Shown: in pieces, positions 26,420 to 34,909 of the stretch
Numbering within the stretch: position 1 is the first letter of the stretch
Layout: every line of letters begins with the position of its first letter
The notes under the pieces: model-generated
What the model saw: only the letters and a program-made list of their open reading frames with translations
Database searches by the model: none
Told to the model about the DNA's origin: nothing
Assembly (NCBI RefSeq): GCF_012273515.2
Contig: NZ_CP050975.2
Coordinates: 3,348,001-3,412,000 of the forward strand
Direction of reading: 5' to 3'
DNA length: 64,000 nucleotides
Source: Streptomyces sp. RPA4-2
GTDB taxonomy: Bacteria; Actinomycetota; Actinomycetes; Streptomycetales; Streptomycetaceae
Position numbers and translations under genes: made by a program

Positions 26420-27745
26420 ATGGGCGTCACGGGACCCCCCGAGCCGGTGATGGACCGGGACGAGGTGGACCGTGCGCTGGCGCGGCTCGGCGCGGAGCAC
26501 GAGGCCATCGAGACCTCGCTCCTCGCCCTGCAGGACCACGCGGGCCGCAGACTCCTCGAAGGCGCCGAGCTCACGGGCACGACCAAGGAGCGCTGGACGA
26601 CCGCGAACGCGTCGATCACGCTGCTGTGGGCGTACTTCGACGCGTACACGGACGCGCTGCGCTCCGCCCGCGACATCCGTTCGCGGCGGCGCTGGTCGAG
26701 CCGTGAGGACCTGGTCGAGCTGACCGAGCTGCTGCGCGGCGCGAGCGTCACGATCGCCGGTTCGGCCACCGCGACGGCGAACGCCCCGACGCTGTCCGGG
26801 GCGGGCCGGCTCAGCGAGCGGTTCTCGCTGGCCGCCCTGGTCGAGCGGATGAACGAGTTGTACGCGTCGTCGCTCGACATGGTCGTGACCGCGGACGCCG
26901 TCTGGTCCGCGCTGCCCGCCCGGATCGATTTACTGGCCGCGGAACTCCAGCGCACCCGCCAGCTCGCGCACTCCGTGGGCGTGCGCCCCGGTGAGCACCC
27001 GTCGGGCGACGATCTGGAACGGATCACCCGGACGCTGACCACCCTGCGCGAACGCGTCATCTCCGACCCCCTGGCCTTCTGGGTGCCCGCGCAGGGCAGT
27101 TCGGCGCCCGGCGGCGGCCGCCCGGACACGACGACGTACGACCGCGAGGCGCGCGCCCTGGAGGACGTGCGCCGGGAGATCGACGCGGTGCTCACCGTCC
27201 GGCAGGACGCGGAGGCCCGACTGGTGCGGCTGCGCGACCTGCTCAGCCGTGCCGACCGCACCCTCGCGGAGGCGCGAAGCGCCCGCGGTGAGGTGCTGGC
27301 GAAGATCGCCGCGTCCGAGGTCCCCGCCGTCAGCGGCCCGCCGACGGTGCTGCAGGAGCAGTTGGCGACGGCCGCGGAGTACCGCAGACACGCCCAGTGG
27401 CACCGTCTCTCGCCCCTTCTGGAGGCCCTGGAGGAGAAGGCCGAGGACGAACTGCTGCGGGCCCGCGAGTCGTTGACGGCGGTCACCGCGCCGCTGGCGA
27501 TCCGCGCGGAACTGCGCGGCCGCCTCGACGCGTACAAGGCGAAGGTGGCACGGCACGGCCTCGCGGAGGATCCGTTCCTCATCGAGCGCTACGACGCGGC
27601 GCGGCGCATGCTGTGGAGCGCGCCCTGCGATCTGCGCGTCGCTGAGGACGCGGTGCTGCGCTATCAGCGCGCGGCGGCCGATCTGTTGAGCCCGCGGGTG
27701 CCGGAGCAGGGCGGGCCCACCGACCGGAGAGGGCCCCAGGCGTGA
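26420..27745 (+). CDS. Helical coiled-coil protein of the PknG cluster
   Basis: This 441-residue protein starts at ATG 26420 after GAGAGGTGATCG. It is almost entirely alpha-helical, rich in Ala, Arg, Glu and Leu, with coiled-coil-like segments around 10-60, 150-200 and 230-300. It has no signal peptide or membrane helix, so it is cytoplasmic. It lies between the GlnH-like gene and the kinase (19 bases before it), so it is probably a scaffold or partner in the phosphorylation pathway. No family is recognised; a role is inferred only from context. Confidence 0.7.
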   Translation: MGVTGPPEPVMDRDEVDRALARLGAEHEAIETSLLALQDHAGRRLLEGAELTGTTKERWTTANASITLLWAYFDAYTDALRSARDIRSRRRWSSREDLVELTELLRGASVTIAGSATATANAPTLSGAGRLSERFSLAALVERMNELYASSLDMVVTADAVWSALPARIDLLAAELQRTRQLAHSVGVRPGEHPSGDDLERITRTLTTLRERVISDPLAFWVPAQGSSAPGGGRPDTTTYDREARALEDVRREIDAVLTVRQDAEARLVRLRDLLSRADRTLAEARSARGEVLAKIAASEVPAVSGPPTVLQEQLATAAEYRRHAQWHRLSPLLEALEEKAEDELLRARESLTAVTAPLAIRAELRGRLDAYKAKVARHGLAEDPFLIERYDAARRMLWSAPCDLRVAEDAVLRYQRAAADLLSPRVPEQGGPTDRRGPQA

Positions 27746-27764
27746 GCGTTGAAGGTGATGCGGG

Positions 27765-30335
27765 ATGAATGAACAGCCTGAGGGCGAGGAGCGGCGCACG
27801 TGCCAGCGACCCGGTTGCCCGGGGTCGTACGAGGACATGGGCGACGGCGAGCTGTACTGCGACACGTGCGGTCTGGCACCGGTCGTCTCGGCGACCGGCA
27901 TGGTGGGCTCGCCCCCGACCGGGATCACGGCCGGCGGGCGGGGTTCGCGCGGGTCCGGCAGCCGCAGCGCCCGCTCCGGTTCGCCGGCCAGCTCCCGTAC
28001 GTCGTCACGTTCCTCGCAGTCCCGGCGTTCGGTCTCCGGCCGGCTGTCGCGCTCGGTGTCGGGCACCTCGACCGGCCGCTCGGTGTCGGTGCGCAGCTCC
28101 GGTTCGACCACCGGTTCCAGTGGACGCGGCCGGCTCGGCGCCGGTCTCGTGCAGGTTCCGGACGTGCCGCGGCCGGACCCGCGCGCGATGGTCCTGGAGA
28201 ACCCGGAGGTGCCCGAGCGCAAGCGGTTCTGCTCGCGCTCCGACTGCGGTGCGCCGGTGGGGCGTTCGCGGGGCGAGCGGACCGGGCGCACCGAGGGGTT
28301 CTGCACCAAGTGCGGTCACCCGTACTCGTTCGTGCCGAAGCTGCAGGCGGCCGACATCGTGCACGGCCAGTACGAGGTGGCGGGCTGTCTCGCGCACGGC
28401 GGCCTCGGCTGGGTCTACCTGGCCGTCGACCGCGCGGTCTCCGACCGGTGGGTGGTCCTCAAGGGCCTGCTGGACACGGGCGACCAGGACGCGATGGAGG
28501 CGGCGATCTCCGAGCGGCGCTTCCTCGCGGAGATCGAACACTCCAACATCGTGCGGATCTACAACTTCGTCGAGCACCTGGACCAGCGGACCGGGTCGCT
28601 GGACGGGTACATCGTGATGGAGTACGTCGGCGGCAAGTCCCTCAAGGAGATCGCCAACGGACGCCGGACGGCGGACGGGAAGCGTGATCCGCTGCCGGTG
28701 GAGCAGGCCTGCGCGTACGGGATCGAGGCCCTGGAGGCGCTCGGGCACCTGCACAGCCGCAACCTGCTGTACTGCGACTTCAAGGTCGACAACGCGATCC
28801 AGACCGAGGACCAGCTCAAGCTGATCGACATGGGCGCGGTGCGCAGGATGGACGACGAGGAGTCGGCCATCTACGGCACGGTGGGCTACCAGGCGCCGGA
28901 GGTGGCCGAGGTCGGCCCGTCGGTCGCCTCCGACCTGTACACCGTCGCGCGCACGCTCGCCGTCCTCACCTTCGACTTCCAGGGGTACACGAACGTCTTC
29001 GTGGACTCCCTGCCGGACCCGGACACCATCGAGGTCTTCCGCCAGTACGAGTCGTTCTACCGGCTGCTGGTCCGTGCCACCGATCCCGACCCGGTCCGCC
29101 GGTTCGCCTCGGCGCAGGAGATGGCGGAGCAGCTGACGGGGGTGCTCAGGGAGGTCGTGTCCCTCCAGACGGGGCGCGCCCGCCCCGCCCTGTCCACGCT
29201 GTTCGGGCCGGAGCTCAAGCTCACGGACACGGAGCTGTTCGGGAAGCTGGACGGGGACGTGTCGCGGCTGGGGGCGCGGCTGGTCCCGGTGAGACGGAGA
29301 AAGGGCGTGCCGGCACCGCGGACCGGCACACCGGGCGTCGACGGTACGCCCGCGCTCCTGACGGCCCCGGCCCCCGCTCCGGCGACCCTGGTCAAGCCGT
29401 TGAACGCCGCCGCCACGGCCCTCGCGCTGCCGGTCCCCCTGGTCGACCCGGGCGACCCCAACGCGGGCTTCCTCGCGGGCCTGATGGCGTCCGCGCCCAG
29501 CGAGCTGATCACCGCGCTGCAGGCGGCTCCCACCGGTTCCCTGGAGCTGCGTCTGCGTGAACTGCGGGCCCGGCTGGAGATGGGTGAGCCGACCGGTGCG
29601 GCCGGGGCGCTGGAAGCCCTGGAGGCGGACCATCCGGACGACTGGCGGGTGGTCTGGTACCGGGGCGTCGCGGCGCTGGCGACGGGGGAGCACGAGATCG
29701 CGGCGCTGTCCTTCGACGCGATCTACGACGCCTTCCCCGGCGAGCCCGCGCCGAAGCTGGCCCTCGGACTGTGCGCGGAGGTGCTGGGGCAGCTGGACAA
29801 CGCCGCCGAGTACTACCGCCTGGTGTGGACGACCGACCCCAGTCATGTCAGCTCGGCGTTCGGCCTGGCCCGCGTCCAGCTCGCGGCGGGCGACCGCCGT
29901 GGCTCCGTACGCACGCTGGAGTCCGTACCGGAGTCGTCGATCCACTACACGGCGGCGCGGGTCGCGGCCGTACGGGCGCGGCTGCGGCAGCGGCTCGCCG
30001 AGGAGGCCGCGGCGGCGCCGTTCCTGGACGATCTGACCGCCGCCGCGGGCCAGGTCGAGGCGCTGGACGGATACGGTCTGGACGCCGTGCGACGCGAGCA
30101 GTTGTCGACGGAAGTCCTCGGCTGCGCCCTGGACTGGGTACTCTCCGGTAGCCAGGGTTCCGTCCCGCACTCCGGTGGCGGACGGGTGCTGCTCGGCAGT
30201 GAGCTGGACGAGCGCGGTCTCCGCTTCGGTCTGGAGCGCTCGTACCGCACGCTGGCCCGGCTCGCGCGGGGCGGCGAGGAGAGGATCGACCTGGTGGAAC
30301 GTGCCAACCGTTACCGCCCCCGGACGTGGGTGTGA
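27765..30335 (+). CDS. pknG: PknG-type Ser/Thr protein kinase
   Basis: This 856-residue cytoplasmic kinase starts at ATG 27765. The N-terminus has a zinc ribbon (Cys 13, 18, 32, 35), a Ser/Arg-rich disordered region, and a second rubredoxin-like Cys cluster (about 155-185: FCSRSDCG, FCTKCG). The kinase domain spans about 200-460: AHGGLGWVYLA, the ATP-binding Lys in VVLKG (about 231), the catalytic loop LYCDFKVDNAI, DMG in place of DFG, and GTVGYQAPE. Tetratricopeptide-like repeats follow (about 590-800). This is the rubredoxin-kinase-TPR order of mycobacterial PknG, which phosphorylates FHA proteins such as GarA to control 2-oxoglutarate flux. Confidence 0.92.
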   Translation: MNEQPEGEERRTCQRPGCPGSYEDMGDGELYCDTCGLAPVVSATGMVGSPPTGITAGGRGSRGSGSRSARSGSPASSRTSSRSSQSRRSVSGRLSRSVSGTSTGRSVSVRSSGSTTGSSGRGRLGAGLVQVPDVPRPDPRAMVLENPEVPERKRFCSRSDCGAPVGRSRGERTGRTEGFCTKCGHPYSFVPKLQAADIVHGQYEVAGCLAHGGLGWVYLAVDRAVSDRWVVLKGLLDTGDQDAMEAAISERRFLAEIEHSNIVRIYNFVEHLDQRTGSLDGYIVMEYVGGKSLKEIANGRRTADGKRDPLPVEQACAYGIEALEALGHLHSRNLLYCDFKVDNAIQTEDQLKLIDMGAVRRMDDEESAIYGTVGYQAPEVAEVGPSVASDLYTVARTLAVLTFDFQGYTNVFVDSLPDPDTIEVFRQYESFYRLLVRATDPDPVRRFASAQEMAEQLTGVLREVVSLQTGRARPALSTLFGPELKLTDTELFGKLDGDVSRLGARLVPVRRRKGVPAPRTGTPGVDGTPALLTAPAPAPATLVKPLNAAATALALPVPLVDPGDPNAGFLAGLMASAPSELITALQAAPTGSLELRLRELRARLEMGEPTGAAGALEALEADHPDDWRVVWYRGVAALATGEHEIAALSFDAIYDAFPGEPAPKLALGLCAEVLGQLDNAAEYYRLVWTTDPSHVSSAFGLARVQLAAGDRRGSVRTLESVPESSIHYTAARVAAVRARLRQRLAEEAAAAPFLDDLTAAAGQVEALDGYGLDAVRREQLSTEVLGCALDWVLSGSQGSVPHSGGGRVLLGSELDERGLRFGLERSYRTLARLARGGEERIDLVERANRYRPRTWV

Positions 30336-31864
30336 TGATGTCCCAGATGCCCCAGCCGACGGCCCTTTCGCGGTGCCCCAGTTGTGAGGAGCCCCTGGAG
30401 GCGGGTGACCGCTTCTGCGGTGCGTGCGGGTTCGACCTGTCCGCGGTGCCCGCACCGCCCGAGGACCACCCCACGATCACCATGAACGGCACGCCGGCGC
30501 GTCCGCCTTCGGCCGTCGCCTCCGTGGACTGGCCCGTCGCGCCCGAGCCGACGAGCTCCGGCACGCCCGTGCACCGGGCCGCCGACATCCAGGGAACCGA
30601 CTCGGGTGGCTCCGAACTCCCGCACGAACACGGGCACGGGCACGGACAGCCGGGATCCGCGGGCCCACAGCCCCCGGCGCCGGGCATCCAGTCCGCCGGT
30701 GCGCAACCGGCCGGTCCTCAACCTGCCGGTTCTCAGCCCGCCGGTGCGCAACCGGCCGGTCCTCAACCCGCCGGTGCGCAACCGGCCGGTCCTCAACCCG
30801 CCGGTGCTCAGCCCGCCGGTGTGCGCTTCGACCGGCCCCCGGAGCCCGACGAGTACCCGCTGGCTCCCCCGGTAAGCGCCCCGGCCGAAGCCCCCGCCGG
30901 GCCCCTCGCCGATCCGCGGACCGCGGACCTCGGCACGCCCCCCGCCGGCACCAAACTCTGCGTCGCCTGCCGTTCGGGCCACGTCGACAGCGACGGCTAC
31001 TGCGAGAACTGCGGTCACGCCCAGCCACGCGAACGCGACCACATGGAGCAGGAGTTGACCGCCGTCGCCGCGGTCAGCGACCGCGGTCTGCGCCACCACC
31101 GCAACGAGGACGCCTTCGCGATCTCCTCGACCGCGCTGCCCGACGGCTCCCCCGCCGTCGTCGCGATCGTCTGCGACGGCGTCTCCTCGGCGACCCGCCC
31201 CGACGAGGCCTCGCTCGCCGCGTCCCGCGTGGCCGCCGAGGCGCTCCTCGCGGCACTGCCCCTGGGCACCCACCCGCAGCAGGCCATGCACGAGGCGATC
31301 GTCGCCGCCGCGGAGGCCGTCAACTCCCTGGCCGAGGCGCCTCCCGCCCAGGACGAACACGCCCCGCACCAGAACGCGCCCGCCTGCACCCTGGTCGGCG
31401 CCGTCGTCACCCCCGCCCTGCTGATCGTCGGCTGGGTCGGTGACAGCCGCGCCTACTGGGTCCCCGTCGACCGGAGTTCGCCCCCGGCCCGGCTCACCGA
31501 GGACGACTCCTGGGCGGCGCAGATGGTCGCCGCCGGCCTGATGAGCGAGGCGCAGGCGTACGCCGACGAGCGCGCCCACGCCATCACGGGCTGGCTCGGC
31601 GCGGACGCGTACGAACTGGAGCCGCACACCGCGTCCTTCAAGCCGGACCGGCCGGGGGTGGTCGTGGTGTGCACCGACGGACTGTGGAACTACGCCGAGG
31701 CGGCGGAGGAGATGGCCGAGGTCGTCCCGCTCGACGCCGCCGAACGGCCGCTGCACAGCGCCCAGGTGATGGTCGGCCACGCCCTGGACGGCGGGGGCCA
31801 CGACAACGTAACAGTGGCCGTCGTGCCGTTCCCCGCGCCGTCGCAGGGGGCAGGATCGGCCTGA
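30335..31864 (+). CDS. PP2C-type Ser/Thr phosphatase with two zinc ribbons
   Basis: This 509-residue protein starts at ATG 30335, overlapping the kinase stop by one base (TGATG); GTG 30332 is an alternative. Zinc ribbon 1 is CPSCEEPLEAGDRFCGACG. A long Pro/Ala/Gly/Gln repeat region follows (about 118-165). Zinc ribbon 2 is CVACRSGHVDSDGYCENCG, about 20 residues before the phosphatase domain. The PP2C domain has SDRGLRHHRNEDAF, VAIVCDGVSSATRPDEAS, GWVGDSRAYW, VVVCTDGLWNYAE and GGHDNVTVAVV, with metal-binding Asp residues present. It probably reverses phosphorylation by the adjacent PknG. Confidence 0.9.
   Translation: MMSQMPQPTALSRCPSCEEPLEAGDRFCGACGFDLSAVPAPPEDHPTITMNGTPARPPSAVASVDWPVAPEPTSSGTPVHRAADIQGTDSGGSELPHEHGHGHGQPGSAGPQPPAPGIQSAGAQPAGPQPAGSQPAGAQPAGPQPAGAQPAGPQPAGAQPAGVRFDRPPEPDEYPLAPPVSAPAEAPAGPLADPRTADLGTPPAGTKLCVACRSGHVDSDGYCENCGHAQPRERDHMEQELTAVAAVSDRGLRHHRNEDAFAISSTALPDGSPAVVAIVCDGVSSATRPDEASLAASRVAAEALLAALPLGTHPQQAMHEAIVAAAEAVNSLAEAPPAQDEHAPHQNAPACTLVGAVVTPALLIVGWVGDSRAYWVPVDRSSPPARLTEDDSWAAQMVAAGLMSEAQAYADERAHAITGWLGADAYELEPHTASFKPDRPGVVVVCTDGLWNYAEAAEEMAEVVPLDAAERPLHSAQVMVGHALDGGGHDNVTVAVVPFPAPSQGAGSA
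30692..30822 (+). repeat. 15-base tandem repeats coding PAGPQ/PAGAQ units
   Basis: Repeated units around CCGGCCGGTCCTCAA and CCCGCCGGTGCGCAA encode alternating Pro-Ala-Gly-Pro-Gln and Pro-Ala-Gly-Ala-Gln. They form the flexible linker between the two zinc ribbons of the phosphatase. In-frame length variation by slippage is likely. Confidence 0.8.
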
Positions 31865-32002
31865 GGCCGCGAAGACGCGCGAGCGACGACGCCGACGGCG
31901 TCAACGACTCCGACGGGGTCGGCCTCGGACCGGAGGGGACCGGTCCGCGGACAGTCATCACCTCCGTCAACCACCGGAGGCCTTGAGGGGGACGAAGAAG
32001 GC

Positions 32003-33349
32003 ATGGCCAATTTCTCGAAGTCGAACGTGCCGCAGTTCTCGGTCGACGTGTACCAGAACGAGTACCTGCCCGAGAACGGCCGTGAGGTCAACGCGATCGT
32101 CACGGTGAGCGCCACCGGCGGCGGCACCGTGGGGAGCGCGGTCGGCGCGCCCCACCTGTACACCGCGGGGCAGAGCCCGGACGCGGCCGTGGCGATCATG
32201 GTCGACTGCTCGGGCTCGATGGACTACCCGCAGACCAAGATGCGCAACGCGCGGGACGCGACGGCCGCCGCGATCGACACCCTGCGCGACGGTGTGCACT
32301 TCGCGGTCATCGGCGGCACCCACGTCGCCAAGGAGGTCTACCCGGGCTCCGGACGGCTCGCGGTGGCCGACGCGACCACCCGCGAGCAGGCCAAACAGTC
32401 GCTGCGCAGGCTGACCGCGGGCGGTGGTACGGCGATCGGCACCTGGCTGCGCCTCGCCGACCGGCTGCTGTCCTCGGCGGAGGTGTCGATCAGGCACGGC
32501 ATCCTGCTCACCGACGGCCGCAACGAACACGAGTCGCCGGAGGATCTGAAGGCCGCGCTGGACTCCTGCGCCGGACGGTTCACCTGTGACGCGCGTGGAG
32601 TGGGCACCGACTGGGAGGTCAAGGAGGTCACGGGGATCGCCTCGGCGCTGCTCGGCACCGCCGACATCGTCGCCGACCCCGCCGCCCTGTCCGCCGACTT
32701 CACGCACATGATGGAGACGGCGATGGGCAAGGAGGTCGCGGACGTCTCGCTGCGGCTGTGGACGCCCGTCGGTACGGCGATCAAGTTCGTCAAGCAAGTC
32801 GCCCCCACCGTCGCGGAACTGACCGGCCGTCGTACCGAGGTAGGCCCCCGCGCCGGCGACTATCCCACGGGTTCCTGGGGCGACGAGTCCCGCGACTACC
32901 ACGTGTGCGTCGAGGTCCCGCTGGCCGGGGTCGGCCAGGAGATGCTGGCCGCCCGGGTCTCGCTGGTGATCCCGCAGGGCGACGGGAGCGCGCAGAACCT
33001 CGGCGCGCAGGGTCTCGTACGGGCGGTGTGGACCGACGACATGGTGGCCTCGACGAGGATCAACTCGCAGGTCGCGCACTACACAGGTCAGGCGGAACTG
33101 GCACAAGTCATCCAACAGGGGCTCGATCTTCGCAAATCGGGAGATGTCGACGGCGCAACGGCCAAGCTGGGCCGCGCCGTTCAGCTCGCGAATGTGTCCG
33201 GCAACGCCGATACTGCGAAACTGCTTGCGAAGGTGGTGGACGTGGTCGACGCCGCGGCAGGTACTGTCAGATTGAAGGCAAAGGTCGAAGAGGCCGACGA
33301 AATGACGCTCGAGACACGGTCCACAAAGACTGTTCGTGTAAAGAAGTAG
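32003..33349 (+). CDS. VWA domain protein of the kinase-phosphatase cluster
   Basis: This 448-residue cytoplasmic protein starts at ATG 32003. The von Willebrand A domain lies at about 60-240: AVAIMVDCSGSMD holds the DxSxS metal site, and HGILLTDGRNEH holds the further MIDAS Asp. A beta-rich domain (about 250-360) and a helical C-terminus follow. No signal peptide is seen. VWA proteins often act as metal-dependent scaffolds; a VWA-PP2C-kinase set recalls the TerY-P triad. The gene lies 138 bases after the phosphatase. Confidence 0.85.
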   Translation: MANFSKSNVPQFSVDVYQNEYLPENGREVNAIVTVSATGGGTVGSAVGAPHLYTAGQSPDAAVAIMVDCSGSMDYPQTKMRNARDATAAAIDTLRDGVHFAVIGGTHVAKEVYPGSGRLAVADATTREQAKQSLRRLTAGGGTAIGTWLRLADRLLSSAEVSIRHGILLTDGRNEHESPEDLKAALDSCAGRFTCDARGVGTDWEVKEVTGIASALLGTADIVADPAALSADFTHMMETAMGKEVADVSLRLWTPVGTAIKFVKQVAPTVAELTGRRTEVGPRAGDYPTGSWGDESRDYHVCVEVPLAGVGQEMLAARVSLVIPQGDGSAQNLGAQGLVRAVWTDDMVASTRINSQVAHYTGQAELAQVIQQGLDLRKSGDVDGATAKLGRAVQLANVSGNADTAKLLAKVVDVVDAAAGTVRLKAKVEEADEMTLETRSTKTVRVKK

Positions 33350-33354
33350 CGAGC

Positions 33355-33398
33355 CCGGCTCCCGTGGGGAGCCGGAGAAATCCGGTCAGAACGACCGG
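33355..33398 (+). terminator. Tandem hairpins between the VWA and FHA genes
   Basis: The first hairpin is CCGGCTCCC-gtg-GGGAGCCGG (33355-33375) and the second CCGGTC-agaac-GACCGG (33382-33398). They begin five bases after the VWA stop and end 24 bases before the FHA start. They may lower read-through or stabilise the mRNA rather than end transcription. Confidence 0.55.
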
Positions 33399-33422
33399 AA
33401 GAGGAGAGGGGGAAGCGCCGAC

Positions 33423-34733
33423 ATGCCGACCTGCCCGAACGGACACCAGTCGGGTTCCGACGACTGGTGCGAGGTCTGCGGTCACCGCATGGCCGGTGCC
33501 GTGCCTCCGCCCCCACCACCGCCGGCCGGATACGGCTATCCGACGCCGGGTTCGCCGCCCGGTCCCGGCGGACGCCCGCACCTCTCCACCGTGCCCGGTG
33601 CCGAGCCGGAGCTCTGCCCGCAGTGCCGCACGCCCCGTGAGGGCGGCGCGCCGTTCTGCGAGGAGTGCCGGTGGAACTTCCTGACGAACACGGCGACCTC
33701 GTACACCCCGGCGGCGCCGCGTCCGCAGGCGCCCGCGCCCGGACTGCCCAATCCGGCGCTGCGGTTCCAGCAGTCCGGCCCGGGGCAGCCGGGCGGTCCG
33801 GGACAGCCCGGCGGTCCTGCCGGTCCCGGCGGTGGCCCCGGTCACGACGCGTTCGACTACCAGAGCTCGCGGCCCTCGCAGATGAACCGACCTGCGGAAC
33901 CGATTCCGCCATACGGGGGGGACCCCTCCGGTTTCCGCGGCGATCCGTCGCGCCAGGGCGGCCCTCCCGGCCCCTCCGGTGGTCCGGGCGGTCACGGTGG
34001 TCACGGCGGCTTCGGTGCCGACCCCTCCCGTCAGGGACCGCCGCCCGGGCCCACGTCCGGCGGTCCCGGTGCCCCACAGGCCTTCACGCAGCAGCCGGCC
34101 GCGCCCGCGTTCCCGCAGCAGGGGCAGCAGGGGCAGCAGGGGCTCGGCGGCCCGCCCTTCGGCGGCGGTGACGACGACTGGGTGATCTCCCCGCCGGCCG
34201 GTGGCCAGGGCGGTCCCGGCGGCCGCCCCGGCGGTCCCGGCCCCGGTCAGGGCGGCGGCTACGGATACCCGCAGCCGGGCGCGACCCAGGCGCCTCCCGG
34301 CGTCGGCTACCAGCAGCAGCGGCAGCCCTTGTCCTGGACCGTGACGATCGGCCCCGACCGCGAGTACTTCATGGCGATGATGCAGCGCTCCGGCCCCGAG
34401 GCCGCGGGCCTGAACCTGCCCGCGTACTCCCCTGAGCAGCAGCGCCCGCTCACCGGCAACCAGCTGACGATCGGCCGCCGCAGGCACTCCACCGGCGACA
34501 CCCCCGACGTCGACCTCGCGGTGCCCCCGGAGGACCCGGGGGTCTCGCACCAGCACGCGGTCCTGGTCCAGCAGCCGGACGGCAGCTGGGCGGTCGTCGA
34601 CCAGAACTCGACGAACGGCACCACGGTCAACGGCGGCGAGGAGCCCATCCAGCCCTTCGTACCCGTCCCCCTTCAGGACGGCGACCGGGTGCACGTCGGC
34701 GCCTGGACGACGATCACCATCAGGCTCGGCTGA
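33423..34733 (+). CDS. FHA domain protein with two zinc ribbons
   Basis: This 436-residue protein starts at ATG 33423. Two N-terminal zinc ribbons (CPNGHQSGSDDWCEVCG; CPQCRTPREGGAPFCEEC) are followed by about 200 residues of Gly/Pro/Gln-rich disordered sequence. The C-terminal FHA domain (about 335-436: LTIGRRRHSTGD, DPGVSHQHAVL, NSTNGTTVNG) has the Arg, Ser-His and Asn residues that bind phosphothreonine. FHA proteins are classic partners of PknG (GarA, OdhI), so this is the likely target or reader of the upstream kinase. Confidence 0.88.
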   Translation: MPTCPNGHQSGSDDWCEVCGHRMAGAVPPPPPPPAGYGYPTPGSPPGPGGRPHLSTVPGAEPELCPQCRTPREGGAPFCEECRWNFLTNTATSYTPAAPRPQAPAPGLPNPALRFQQSGPGQPGGPGQPGGPAGPGGGPGHDAFDYQSSRPSQMNRPAEPIPPYGGDPSGFRGDPSRQGGPPGPSGGPGGHGGHGGFGADPSRQGPPPGPTSGGPGAPQAFTQQPAAPAFPQQGQQGQQGLGGPPFGGGDDDWVISPPAGGQGGPGGRPGGPGPGQGGGYGYPQPGATQAPPGVGYQQQRQPLSWTVTIGPDREYFMAMMQRSGPEAAGLNLPAYSPEQQRPLTGNQLTIGRRRHSTGDTPDVDLAVPPEDPGVSHQHAVLVQQPDGSWAVVDQNSTNGTTVNGGEEPIQPFVPVPLQDGDRVHVGAWTTITIRLG

Positions 34734-34822
34734 GCGGCGCGTCCCGTACGCGTGCGGGGGGTCCTCCCGTACGCGTACTTCGTCGTTCCGGGTGCCCGTA
34801 CGGGCTCACTCCGGTGCGCCTG

Positions 34823-34840
34823 CCGGAGCCACCGCTCCGG
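34823..34840. terminator. Hairpin between convergent FHA and methyltransferase genes
   Basis: CCGGAGC (34823-34829), a four-base loop and GCTCCGG form a stem, and related CCGGAGC/CTCCGG words repeat on both sides (34808-34866). The genes on either side converge here. Confidence 0.6.
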
Positions 34841-34909
34841 CACCTGCCGGAGCCACTCCGGAGCGCCTGCCAGGGCCTCTCCCCCGCCTGTGCGGCGGTT
34901 TCCGGGGCT

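Noticed and set aside
28005..30455. 816-codon minus-strand frame opposite pknG
   Set aside because: It is a shadow of the kinase gene, with no ribosome-binding site or recognisable domain.
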